Positions 10,438-22,670 of a stretch of 64,000 nt of DNA are shown in pieces. The notes beneath the pieces were generated by a model. It saw only the letters and a program-made list of their open reading frames with translations. It made no database searches and was not told where the DNA came from. This DNA comes from Pezicula radicicola (Eukaryota; Ascomycota; Leotiomycetes; Helotiales; Dermateaceae). The stretch spans positions 18,898-82,897 of the forward strand of contig PDUO01000002.1 of the NCBI GenBank assembly GCA_003008705.1. The letters run 5' to 3'. The translations under genes and the position numbers were made by a program. Every line of letters begins with the position of its first letter. Positions within the stretch are counted from its first letter, which is position 1.

Positions 10438-13400
10438 ATGAGTCCCTCCTTCGACTTCCCGATGGAGAATTGGTCTTCAGAGACTCGTGCTTCCAAAGAG
10501 GCAATGCCCATTGCCGTCGTGGGCATGGGTTTTCGTGGCCCTGGGGAAGCCTCCGATTTGGATGGCCTCTGGGAAATGATTGAGCAGAAACGGGAGGCTT
10601 GGAGTACTGTTCCAAAAGATCGATGGAACCATGAAGCCTTTTACCATCCTGACTCAAACAGGAGTGGCACGGTAGGACTATGTTTTTTTTTTCTTCAAAA
10701 ATAACAAGGGACTAAATAGAGACTGATCTCCATAGACAAATGTTAGCGGCGGCCATTTCATGCGACAGGATCTGTCGAAATTCGACGCGCCTTTCTTTTC
10801 TATGACCAGAGCCGAGGCCGAGGTGAGCTTATCTATTTTGTTTTCTGTAGAAAGACAGGAGTGAGTGCTGAGATGTTGTGAAGGCATTGGATCCTCAGCA
10901 ACGGCTATTACTGGAATGCTCATATGAAGCCTTAGAAAATGGTAAGAATTTCTCTTGTCGCATGTTTTGAACTGACACAATTGTTTGCAGCTGGAATCCC
11001 GCTTAACAAGGTCTTGGGCAGCGAAACTTGTTGTTTTGTTGGCTCGTTTTGCGGTGATTATACCGATATGCTGTCGCGAGATGCCGACTCAATGCCATTC
11101 TACCAAGCCACCAGCAGTGGCCATTCCAGAGCTATACTTGCAAATCGTCTGTCTTATTTTTTCGACCTCAGAGGTCCCAGCGCCACCATCGACACAGCAT
11201 GTTCCGCGAGTTTGGTCGCACTTCACCTCGCTTGCCAAAGCTTGCGTACAGGCGAGACTAAACAAGCTCTTGTTGCGGGAGCAAACGTCATCCTCAGTCA
11301 TGAAATGACCATTAGCATGACAATGATGCGGTGAGAGTCTTCATCTCATGCTCATAGTATAGTCCCAGTTGCAAAGCTAAATTTCATCAAAGGTTCTTAT
11401 CCCCCGATGGCCGCTGCTATTCGTTCGACGAGAGAGCGAATGGATACGCCCGCGGTGAAGGTGTAGGTTGTGTCTTCCTCAAGCCACTGACAGATGCCCT
11501 TCGAGATGGTGATCCTATTCGAGCCATCATTCGAAATACAGGATCGAATCAAGACGGCAAGACGCCAGGAATCACTCTACCGAGCAGACAGGCTCAAGAG
11601 GACCTGATGAGGTCGGTATATGCGAAGGCCAATCTAGATCCTACGACAACTTCATTTGTGGAATGCCACGGAACGGGCACACCAGCAGGCGATCCATTGG
11701 AATCTGCCGCCATTGCCAATGTTTTCACAAGCAAGAGACAGTCTGACAAGACGTTGAGAATTGGTTCCATCAAGACCAATGTAAGCTGTGTAGCCTGACT
11801 CGCAGTTCTAGAACCACTTGAAGACTGACCATGACTTATACAGATTGGTCATTTAGAAGGCGCTTCTGGCATTGCAGGCTTGATCAAGGGTGTTCTTATG
11901 CTAGAAAAGGGTAAGATATTACCAAACAGGAACTTTGAGAGACCGAGCAAACGTATTCCTTTTGCGGATTGGAAATTGAAGGTGAGATATGCATCAAAAT
12001 AGTTGTTGCCAGATCAAAATCACTCATCACGCTTCAGGTTCCCACCAAGATTGAGGATTTTCCAGTCTCAGGTCCTCGTATTGTTTCTATTAACAGCTTC
12101 GGCTACGGAGGGTCAAACGCACATGCAATCGTGCAAGACACCGGAAGCTTCCTGAATTCCCCAGGCTTACCTAGTCCACAATCTGCGATGCCAAATGGGA
12201 ACGGCCATATAAACGGCCACATTAATGGCCACAGCGAAAGCAATGGCTATAGCCATCAGAATGGGTCATCATTACCCAGTCAGTCGCCATCAAGGGTATT
12301 CCTCTTATCCGCATTTGATCAAAAGTCAATCAAGGGTCAAGCCGAGTCACTCACCAAGTTTCTCAAAGAAGAAAACGGCTCAGATGAGCAATCACTTCTC
12401 CAAGACCTTGCTTATACTCTCTCGGATCGAAGGACGAGATTCTCAATCACGGCGGCAGTCCATGCTAGGTCAAAAGATGACCTTATATCAGCTCTCACGA
12501 GCAGCGCCCTGCGAGGAACAAAGCAATCAAAGAATGCCACTTTGGGATTTGTTTTTACTGGGCAAGGCGCTCAGTGGTGGGGAATGGGTAGAGAACTCTT
12601 CCCAAGGTTTCCAGTATTCGCCCAGAGTATTTCGAATGCAGAAGACGAGCTTCTGTCTTTAGGTGCTAAATGGAAACTGAGAGGTTCGTTGATAGGACTC
12701 TTTATTGTTAATACAACTTCGAGTACTAACTTTTTCCCCTTGCGCAGACGAGATGTTCAAAGATGCAGAGACGACAAGAGTGAACGAAGCACAGCTTAGC
12801 CAACCAGTGTGCACGGCTCTACAGATTGCTCTCGTCGATCTGCTTTCTTCCTTTGGCATCAAGCCGGCAGCAGTTACTGGCCATTCATCTGGTGAAATAG
12901 CCGCTGCTTACTGTGCTGGGGCCTTAACTGCAAAGGATGCGATAGCGGCTGCCTACCACCGCGGTCTCATTTCGGAATTAGTTAAACAGAGGAGTCAAGT
13001 TCCCGGTGGAATGATGGCCATTAGCATGTCTGAGGAGGAAGCAACACGCCTTATTGGCAATCTACGGAATGGCAAAGTTGTTATTGCTTGCATTAATAGT
13101 GCCAAGTCGCTGACCATCTCTGGTGATGTGGCTGGTCTCGATGAACTCAAGAGCATCTTGGACGAGCAAAAGATCTTTGCTCGTAAGCTCACGGTCGAAG
13201 TGGCTTATCACTCTCACCACATGGCCTATGTCGCTCAGGACTATTTAGCCGCTATATCACATATTCAGCCCGTCGAAGCCACCGATCAATGTGCATTTTA
13301 CTCCTCGGTCTCCGGGCGTCAGGCTTCACTAAATAGCCTCGGACCACAGTACTGGGTCGATAATATGCTCGGCCAAGTCAAGTTCGAGTCTTCACTGCGG

Positions 13401-16400
13401 GAGATGTGTCAATCTGCTATTCCAAGCAAGAAGGCAAAGAAGAGAAGCGTTGCCAAGAATATTATTACAACCTTGTGTGAAGTTGGTCCTCACTCTGCTC
13501 TTGCGGGTCCGGCACGACAAGTACTTCTTGCCAGTGATCAACTATGCGATAAAGGCATCTCAATGCTGTCCTGCTTAGTACGGAATAAAAATGCTGAGAG
13601 TACCGTAGCAGATGTTGTCTGCAGTTTAAGTGAGATAGGACTTGCGGTGGAGATTTCGACCTTCAATGCATCAGCATCGCCATCAGCCCGAAAACCCAAG
13701 GTTCTGACAAGTCTGCCTCCCTACCGCTGGAATCATGACACGTCCTATTGGGCAGAGTCGAGAGTTAGTAAGGAATACCGACTGAGACCATACTCTCGCA
13801 ACGACATCTTGGGTGTACCTGTGGTTCATTTCAACGCGTCTGAGCCTCGTTGGCGCAATATAATAAAGACTGGAGAAATGCCGTGGATTAAAGACCACAA
13901 AGTTCAAGGCAGTGTGGTCTACCCAGCTGCGGGATTCATGAGCATGGCTCTGGAAGCCATGAATCATCAAGCTCGAGAGCGTTCCATTGATGTGGCGTCG
14001 TTTGAGCTTCGAGAGGTGACTATTGGACAGGCACTTGTGCTACCAGATGATACAGGGGAAGTCGAGGTTATCTTTTCCATGAAGCCCTTTAGTGTGAGTG
14101 TCAGATCTCCATCCGAGGTATGGAACGAGTTTACAATCTACTCCGTTTCTCCTAACAACCGGTGGACGGAGCACAGTCGTGGTTTGGTCAGAGCAGTCAA
14201 GGCATCCAAAGCCAATGACGTGTTAACGCCTTATCAACTCCAAGCAGAGAAGTCTAGGATTACCAAATTTGTCGAAAGCGTTAGCAAGGACGCTACAGAG
14301 GCAATATCGACAGAATCTTTTTATTTCCAACTTGGTAAACTTGGGTTGGATTACGGTTCGATGTTCGCCAATGTCAAATCTATCCGAGCTGGGCATAACA
14401 CAGCAGTCTCGTCAATTAACATTGCCGCGACAGCCACTGTTATGCCGAACGAGTTTGAGTATAGATTTACTCTTCATCCTAGCACTTTGGATAGTCTATT
14501 CCATCCGCTTTTCGCAGCCCTTGGAATAGGATCCAAAGAGCTGCAAGACCCGTTTGTCCCAATTCTGATCAATAAGCTCGTAATGAGCACAAAGATGAGA
14601 ACGGAAGAAGGGATTCAATTGGATGCCTGGACGGAAGCCAAGGCAATGGATAATCGTCAAATATCCGCTTCGACTGTGGTCTTTGATGCCGCAGTCTCGA
14701 TAGAAGAGCCCGTATTGCAAATCGAAGGCTTAGTGTGTATGAAAATAGCGAGAGACGAAAGAAATTCCGGTCAGTCAGAAAAGACAGTGTTTGGTTACCA
14801 GACCAGTTGGCTTGCTGACGTTGATGAGATGTCTTCATCCGACTTGGCTACTATGTGTCAGGATCTCACCCCAGATGCACAAGAAGAGGAGAGAATCGAG
14901 GCTTTTGAAGAAGCCGGATACTATCTCATGGAGCGGGCGTTTCCTGAGATTAGCGAGATTGACGTTGAAAACGCTCTACCACACCACAAGCGACTCTATA
15001 ATTGTATGAAAGCAAGACTTGCAGAGCACAAGGCACAATACGTCGCTGACGAATTTGCAATTGACGAGCTTCTTGACCTTGTAAGCGCCGGTGGAGCTGA
15101 AGGAGATCTCTTGGTCCACGTTGGAAAGAATCTCGTGCCCATTATCCAAAAGAAGACAGACGCCCTCGGCCTCATGCTGGAGAATGGTCGTCTTGACGCC
15201 TACTACCGAGACAACTCTCGGTTTGACCGCAATTACAAGCATGCTACACGATACTTGGATCTTGCTGGCCATAAGAACCCCAATATGTCCATTCTGGAGA
15301 TTGGGTCGGGTACTGGTGGAGCGACATTGCCCATCTTACAAGCACTGACTGACGAAGACACACACCTGTGTCGATTCGGCAAGTTCACATTCACTGATAT
15401 CAGTACTGGATTCTTTGAAGCCGCCAAACAAAAGCTCGCGCAATGGTCTAGCCTCGCCACTTATGCAAAACTAGACATTGAAGTTGATCCTGTGGAGCAA
15501 GGTTTTGAAGCGGGAGTATATGATGTGATTGTGGCGGCCAATGTCTTGCATGCCACAAGATCCATGAAAAACACAATGACAAATGTTCGAAAACTTCTAA
15601 GGCCTGGTGGGAAGCTCATTCTAGTGGAACTTACCCGCGAGAGGTTCACCACATCGACTATCTTCGGAACGCTTTCTGGCTGGTTTGCGGGGGAGGAAGA
15701 GAATCGTGTACGTGGGCCTACTCTAACAGAAGAGAAGTGGGACAGTCTTTTGCTAGAGACTGGATTCAATGGCCTTGATGCTGCGGTATCCGATGCCAGA
15801 TCTGAAGTACACCACCAAGGCTCAATGATGGTTGCCACCGCGTCTCCTGAAAATCCGGCTGAGGATTTGATAGCAAAAACGCCAAAGGCTGATTTCTTGA
15901 TCATCTGTGAGGAAGAGATTCCTGGTTTAGTTCCAGTCGAGAATCTTTCCAGGTGGCTGCAGTCCCTTGGTGCCACAGTTTCCACTGCAAGTTTGGAATC
16001 TTGCGAACCTGAAGGGAAGTCATGCATCGTCCTGAGTGAGCTTTCAGAATCTGTCTTCTGCCATCCGAAGGACACCCAGTTCGAAAAGATCAAGGCCATA
16101 TTTACTACCGCATCAGCAGTTCTTTGGGTTACCAAGGGTGCCCAAGTGAATCCGTCTGATCCAACGGCAAATATGGTGACGGGTTTTGCTAGAACTGTTA
16201 AATCCGAATACGGCAACAGCACAATTATAACATTGGATTTAGACCCGACAACGACAACACTGGAGGTGGATAAGTCGACAAAAGCTATTGAAACCCTGAT
16301 ATCACGCCACCTGTTGGAGTCGACGTTGACAAAATCCCTTCTAGCTCCAGACAGTGAATATGTGGAGCGTGCAGGAAAGCTGCTCGTTTCTCGGTTCGTA

Positions 16401-18741
16401 ACAAACAAATCACTAGACCATTCGATGAAAGCTCTTCTGTATCGGTCGGTCTCTGATCTGGTCCCTTTTGAGCAACCAGATGGACCGCCGCTAGTTGTTG
16501 AAGTTGGAACTGCTGGTCTTCTAGATACTATCCGTTTCGTCAACGATCCACGAATCGAAGCCGAGTTGCCTGCTGACGCCGTTGAAATCAGTGTGAAGGC
16601 CTCTGGTTTCAACTTCAAAGATGTCATGATGGCTATGGGTCAAATTGCTGTTGAAACCCTTGGTGGTGAATGCAGCGGCATTGTTCGCAAGATTGGAGCG
16701 AACGTTTCAAACCTCCAAGTTGGAGATCGAGTGTCCTGCTATGCCTTCGGGACATTCTCCAACCTGGTTCGACAAGACGCTGCTGCCGTTCAGAAGATTC
16801 CAGACGACATGTCTTTCGAACTTGGAGCTGCGCTACCCGTGACCTTCTGCACGGCTTATTATTCCGTTATCAGTGTAGCTAGAATTCAGAAAGGGCAGTC
16901 TGTGCTTATTCATGCTGCATCTGGAGGGCTCGGTCAAGCTCTTATTGAGCTATGCAAGATTTGTGGAGCCAATATTTTCTGCACTGTCGGTACTCTAGAG
17001 AAGAAGAAGCTGTTGATGGATGACTATGGCATTCCAGAAGATCATATTCTTACCAGTCGTGATGCCAGCTTTGCATCAGTGCTGATGCATATGACTGATG
17101 GAAGGGGTGTTGATGTTATCATGAACTCGGTCGCTGGGGAAATGCTTCGTGTTACCTGGGACTGCATTGCACCATTCGGTACCTTTGTCGAGTTGGGTGC
17201 GAGAGACTACACTATCAATTCCCGTCTCGAGATGTCTAAATTCGCTCGCAATGTTACCTTTGCCGCGGTCAATCTGGTCAGCCTGATTCGAGAGAGACCA
17301 GAAATCGCTGCTAAGGTGTGGGCCGACGTGATGGATCTGTTCCGAAAGAAGGAGCTGAGAGGTCCGACTCCATTAACGGTATACAGCATGTCTCAAATTG
17401 AACCAGCTTTGCGGTTAATGCAAAGCGGAAAGCATTTGGGAAAGCTGGTTGCTGTTGCTCGTGAAGGAGATCTTGTCAAAGCATCATCCCAGATCTCCTC
17501 TGCAAAGGCGATGTTCAGGTCCAACGCATCCTACCTTCTGGTAGGTGGCATGGGAGGTGTCGGTCGAGAAATGGCTCTTTGGATGCTCAAAAATGGAGCA
17601 AGAAACTTTATTTTTGCCTCTCGAAGTGGTTTGGATCGCCCCGAGGCACAGGATTTGAAGACGAGTCTCGAAGCTTCTGGAGCCAAGGTTGTAGTTGAGA
17701 AGTGTGATGTGAGCAAGAAGGCTGATCTTGAGAATCTCATGAAAAGTGCCTTGGACCTTCCGCCAGTCAAAGGGGTCATCCAAGGAGCCATGGTTCTTCA
17801 GGTAAGGATTTCATTGAATTAAATGAAATTTCGAGAGCATGAGCCAACTAATTTCTCTTTGTCAGGATTCTCTTCTGTCCAACATGCACATTTCCGAATA
17901 CGAAGCAGTCGTCCAGCCTAAAGTCCAAGGAACTTGGAATTTGCATCAGCTGCTTGAGAAGGATCCGTTAGACTTCTTTGTCATGCTCTCATCGACATCT
18001 GGTGTCATTGGTAACGCAAGCCAAGCCGCCTACGCAGCATCCTCCACCTTCCTCGACTCCTTCGCCCTATATCGTCGTTCTCAAGGACTTGCTGCATCTA
18101 CGCTCGACTTGGGCGTCATCACTAGTATTGGTTACGTTGCACGTAACCAAGAACTTGCGCGTGCCTTGGAGCGTCAAGGATTTGAAGGTACTAATGAAGA
18201 AGAGTTAATGGCACTTTTACACTCAGCCATCCTCGCTGGATCGCCTTTATCTAAGAGCAGCAGCAGCGAAGCTGAAAATCTGGCCCGGTGTCATATTATA
18301 ACAGGTCTAGGAACCTGGCGCGAAGGCGCACTCGGCGCATTCGACCGCCCAATCTTCTCCCACTTTCGCCGAGCAGGGCAAATGAACGGCGGGCACGACG
18401 CAGCAGGTGGTGAACAGAACGGCGTAAATGCTCTGCGTGTTCGAGAGCTACTGAAATCATCCAAGAAGCTCGATGAAGCAGCCAAAATTATTTGTGGTGG
18501 ATTGGTTGCCAAGATTTCTTCGCTGAGTATGATTCCAGTCGAGGATATCAGTACGGACAGGCCGATGTCTGAGTACGGCATGGATTCGCTGGTCGCCGTG
18601 GAGATGCGCAATTGGATCTCGAGAGAGATGGATGCTGCGGTTCCAATTCTGGAGCTGATGGCAAATGAACCACTACATGGGCTCGCCCACAAGGTCCTTG
18701 TCAAGTCGAGATTAGTCAATGTGTCTAGTTTAGAGGGATAA
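10438..18741 (+). CDS. Highly reducing type I polyketide synthase (KS-AT-DH-cMT-ER-KR-ACP)
   Basis: Iterative HR-PKS of about 2,600 aa, nine exons, eight introns of 50-65 bp (the last near 17802-17865). It starts [12 protein letters not shown] and reaches [13 protein letters not shown] at about residue 25. KS (about 25-450) has active-site DTACSAS and His in ECHGTGT and IGHLEG. An Asn/Gly/His-rich linker at about 530-560 precedes AT (from about 580), with [10 protein letters not shown] and [13 protein letters not shown] (about 965-1290) has [10 protein letters not shown] and the LHPSTLD aspartate. cMT (about 1440-1640) has an intact [11 protein letters not shown] (about 1860-2200) has [12 protein letters not shown] (about 2220-2440) has GGMGGVG and the SST..YAASS catalytic region. 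ACP (about 2510-2590) has the phosphopantetheine site YGMDSLVAV. There is no thioesterase or carnitine-acyltransferase domain, so release must be in trans. All domains look active, predicting a fully reducible, alpha-methylated chain. The exact product cannot be read from sequence. Confidence 0.97.
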
Positions 18742-19225
18742 TGTTAGCGCTAGTAGGCTCTTTTATAGAGGATATAAAAACTAATTTTATATATAGAGTA
18801 TATAACATCTTATAGTGGAAGTAATATTATCCTTAGAATAGTATTATATCTTAGCAGCGGATTACACGGTGACATAAACCATCTCGAAGCAATAGATCTA
18901 GTTTCTAGAGTAATCTAATTATCGTTCGAGATCCTTCACGGGGAGGAATTGGCCCTTTAAAGCCTGGATAGTATACTAATCCTAAAGAGTATTATAATGG
19001 TTAATATATACCCTCCGGCAATCCGCAGGGAACTAGGGCTAAAGCACCCCAAAATATTATTAATTGCCACAGCACGCCACTACACGTTAGAACCTTGAGC
19101 TTAGTGGATGTTTTATTATATCTTGATAGAATGCACTTTTAACAGTGTTTTGTATACAATAAAATTCCACAACGAGACGGCCACCAGGCGAAATTCCGAA
19201 ATGACCTATGTCCTTCCTCTCCACA
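18742..19225. other. Convergent intergenic region, PKS / lipase
   Basis: About 480 bp between the convergent PKS and lipase stop codons. The first 120 bp are AT-rich and TA-dominated (partly RIP-like). No gene is seen. Confidence 0.5.
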
Positions 19226-21116
19226 CTAGAACAGGTGGACTCTTTTATGATTACCGTTCTTGTTAGCCGCTGTGCCCGATGTTTTCAAAGCTTCCTCCAT
19301 TGATGCATAATATGCATTCGGTACTAGAAGGACAATTAGTATTGGTTGCATGTCACTTTATTTGAGGTTTGTAACTTACAATGTTTAGAAACCATCTCAA
19401 GCACCTTCGTAGCCTGCACGACGTTCTTAGGGAGCGGGAACGGTTGAGGCGGAGGTTCCTGACCAATCTCACTCTTAATCATGGTCGGGGCTTTATCTGG
19501 AAAGATATCATAACCAATGTCGATATGATAAAAATAAGGTGGGCACGGCTTCAAAGTGGTAGGTGGTACTTGTGGAACCAGATCCCCATAGTTGACGACC
19601 CTCCATGACTGCCCTTTAGTTGGGTTTAGCGCTACGGCTTTCTGGACTGCAATAGCCCAGTCTTCGGCTCCGACTCGTGGACTTCCGAAGGTGTAGCAAT
19701 CGCCTAGCGCGCTGAGTTTGGGAAGTGTTGGCGGGTTTGCTGTGGCCAGATTGAGGGCTTGCGCGTAAGCAAAGCTAGCATAGGATGCTCCGAGTGAATG
19801 GCCCTATGTTGTGTTAATTACTTAGCTCGATCTGATACTAGAGAGGAGGAATCTTTACTGTGGCATGGAGCATTACGTCTTGTTGGCTATCGTTCGGAAC
19901 ATTTAGTGCGAGACTGGCAAAGTTCTCCATGATGTATTCTGAAGTCCCTCATTAATTAAAATTTTTGACTCCTTGAGCATCGTATATCAACAGAGATGAT
20001 TAAGTTGCACAACATACCCCATGCGGTCATATTGAGGAATTTGAATGTATCAAATAAGCCGGTATAGACTCCTTGAGATACCGAAGTACCGAAGAGATTG
20101 CCTGGCGCAGCCTGGATTTGCTGATAGTTCCAGTCAACTAGCAAATCAAATAGGTTGAAAGGATTAGTCCCCTATTCATTTGGTTAGTCGATAATTTTAA
20201 ATTCAGACAGTTTAAACCCTCCTTGAAGCCAAGTCCTACAAATGGTGCTGAAGGATCGTTGGAATAGAATGCCCCGCAGTATGGACCATCCCAAAGAGGT
20301 TCACCTTCTGGATGTTTCTTGGTCAATTAGAAGCTGTACATAGTCGTAGATATCCGTTATAGAGATCAAACTTACAAGAGAAAGATCTGAGATAAACGAA
20401 GGTTAGCTTGATTACAGACTTTGGATTTTCGCTTCACCTACCACAGACTGGATGGAACTTCATGTTCCAGAGGGCGGCCTACATACGACAGGTTAGAACA
20501 TCTAACATTAATAGAGCAAAGCTGTGAGAGAAATAAACTATACCAATTTAGTTATGTCCGCCGAAGATCGGTCGTAGCCATTTAGAGCCTTCGCTAGTGC
20601 AATAGGGTCCGTTTTCTCTCCCGCGGTGGCTTTTTTATAGTCCTTGACTGCCTTCAGAAGAGAAGAATAATCTCTGCAAAATGTAAATAATCCATAGCCA
20701 TGTATTCGCACTATTATGCTAACAGCAGAAGAGACAGAGTGACAAACCTGAGGTACACAGCCATGCTTTCCATGAATGCCAAAAAGGCATTTTCCCAGCA
20801 AATAGCTGGAGAGCCATTCCCAAAAGCTCCTGGTAGCAAAAAACAATGTATCATCAGTATAAAGCCTAATAGAGACAGTCGGGAAAAGTTTGTGTTGTAG
20901 TTACTAACTGTTTTTGACCGCAGTTTGAATAGCGACAATGTTGTCTTTGGTCCAGCGTTCTAGTAGGTCATAGTAGAACCCGTTGCCCTCGCTGTCGGGC
21001 TGGTTTACGGGTTCTTGGGTAGGTAGGTCTTTGGAATTAGCGAGTTGCTCAAGATGAATGATCGCTGAGCGCTTGCGAGCATTTTCCATGGTGTCTGGTT
21101 CAGGGAGGAGATCCAT
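19226..21116 (-). CDS. Class 3 lipase (alpha/beta hydrolase)
   Basis: Lipase_3-type serine hydrolase split into many short exons. The start at 21116 gives MDLLPEPDTMENARKRSAII, with no signal peptide. Visible blocks in order: LERWTKDNIVAIQTAVKN, a WDGPYCGAFYSNDPSAPFVG segment leading to the oxyanion GFKGTNPFN (across an intron), the nucleophile elbow GHSLGASYASFAY, YTFGSPRVG, the aspartate in NYGDLVPQVPP and the histidine in YHIDIGYD. The last exon, after the intron near 19376, ends at the stop at 19226. The catalytic triad is complete. It is convergent with the PKS, 480 bp away. It might hydrolyse the ACP- or CoA-bound product, since the PKS lacks a releasing domain, but dedicated PKS hydrolases usually belong to other alpha/beta families. 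It may equally be an unrelated border gene. Confidence 0.85.
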
Positions 21117-21990
21117 TGTGATAGTGAATGGGATGTTCTTTAGTTTGATCGTTGTTTTGGAAAGTTCCGGGGGGTTCTGAAGATGATGAAAGGATGTTGT
21201 GATGATGCTTTGGATTGTTGAAGGCTAGGTTGCCTTTATATAATTGAAGCCTCCTTGCCATGTTTTGAAAAGAAAAATAGCACTCAGATATCTGACAAGC
21301 CCGCATTCCCGCATTCCCTCTTCTCCCTGTCCCTCATTTTCAGTTCAACTCTAATCTCAAGTATTGAAACCCTAAGGAGTGGTGTCAAAGGGCATCATAT
21401 GTCACAATCAACTGCATTTGGTCTATCTTTCATTCGTGAAAACTCAAGTGCTGTTTTGTCCAAATGCAACTAAGTGGTCATCTAAAGTTTCCAGAACTTC
21501 GCGAACGTTTCTAGAAACTGTCATGTGAAATTCGTAAGAGAGGAATCGTCTCCTCTAGCTATTCGGAAATGCATTTTCCCGAGCTATCAAGATACATCGT
21601 CAAACAATGGGGGCACCGTTTGGGTGGTCCATTTAGCTGCCATATTAATTGAACATCGAAATTTCATATGCCATCATTGAAGAATTCAAAAGATGAAAAT
21701 GAAAGCACAGATTGGATACTTAGTTGACGAGGCTGAAATGCTAGAAGAGATGAGGGATTTCTGTAACGATGGTTTGGGAAGCGAGGCATGGTTTTTCTGA
21801 TCCAAGTTCGGTGCTGCTGCCCGCTTTCGTATTTACATATGAATTTTATTTTCTGAACTCTGAACATCAAAGCTATGATTGGAAGGTCGGGCTGGAGTAG
21901 GCTGACATAACATGAGCAGAGGTGAGACTGTGTGTAGGTTTAGTCTCAAGGGTTGCCCGGGGCCCGCATTCTGCTTTCACATGTGAGAGG
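21117..21990. other. Intergenic, upstream of the lipase
   Basis: Promoter side of the lipase gene followed by non-coding sequence. Short frames here match nothing I recognise. Confidence 0.45.
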
Positions 21991-22670
21991 TAGTTGTTTG
22001 GGTTTATTTAGAGATAGATGTAGATAGTAGAAAGCTAGTAACTCTAACCCCAATAAATCCTTAAAACTATAATAAAATAAATAAAAACTAAAAAGATTAT
22101 ATCTTTAACTAGGTTTTAATATATTTAAAATATTATTAAGAGTTAAAAAAGAGTTTTACTTAAAGCTAAGATTAATCTAATAAGTAGAGTAAAATTAAAT
22201 TATAATTCTTAGTTTTATAATTTTTAATTATATAATTATTAGTCCTATAACTTTTAATTCTTTAATCTCTTATCTTTTAATTTCTTATTCTTTATCTTTT
22301 ACGTTAAAGATAAAATATAGTTTATTATTTAAATCTCTTAAGTATAAAATTTTAAATTATAGATTTACTCCTATTAAAGTAGATTATAAGTAAATACTTA
22401 AAAAATATAATAAGGAATTATTTTTAAACTATAAAGTAATTTATTTAATTTAATTTTACTAATAAGAGAATAATTACTTTAGGATAAAAAGAGTTCTTAT
22501 AGTAGTTCTTAAGCTAATAGTAAAACTAATAGAATATTTAATTAAGTATAACTTTAACTTAAGTAAACATTTAGTTAATAACTTATAGTAGAACTTAGAG
22601 CTAAGTTTTATTATCTATAAGGCTTATAAGTACTAATAGTATTATAACTAAGAAAAGCTACATATAAAAC
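21991..22670. repeat. AT-rich RIP-type island
   Basis: Strongly AT-rich, TA-dominated block with very few CA/TG steps and poly-A/T stretches, comparable with the island at 1-2290. No protein remains. It separates the intact cluster core from the degraded right flank. Confidence 0.75.

Noticed and set aside
15461..16627. 388-codon open frame antisense to the PKS
   Set aside because: It lies wholly opposite the cMT-ER coding frame, has Ser/Thr/Arg-biased composition typical of shadow frames and resembles no protein.
17990..18060. KR active site reads YAASS where many KRs have an Asn
   Set aside because: I first took it as a lost catalytic residue, but this form is common among fungal HR-PKSs, so the KR is regarded as active.
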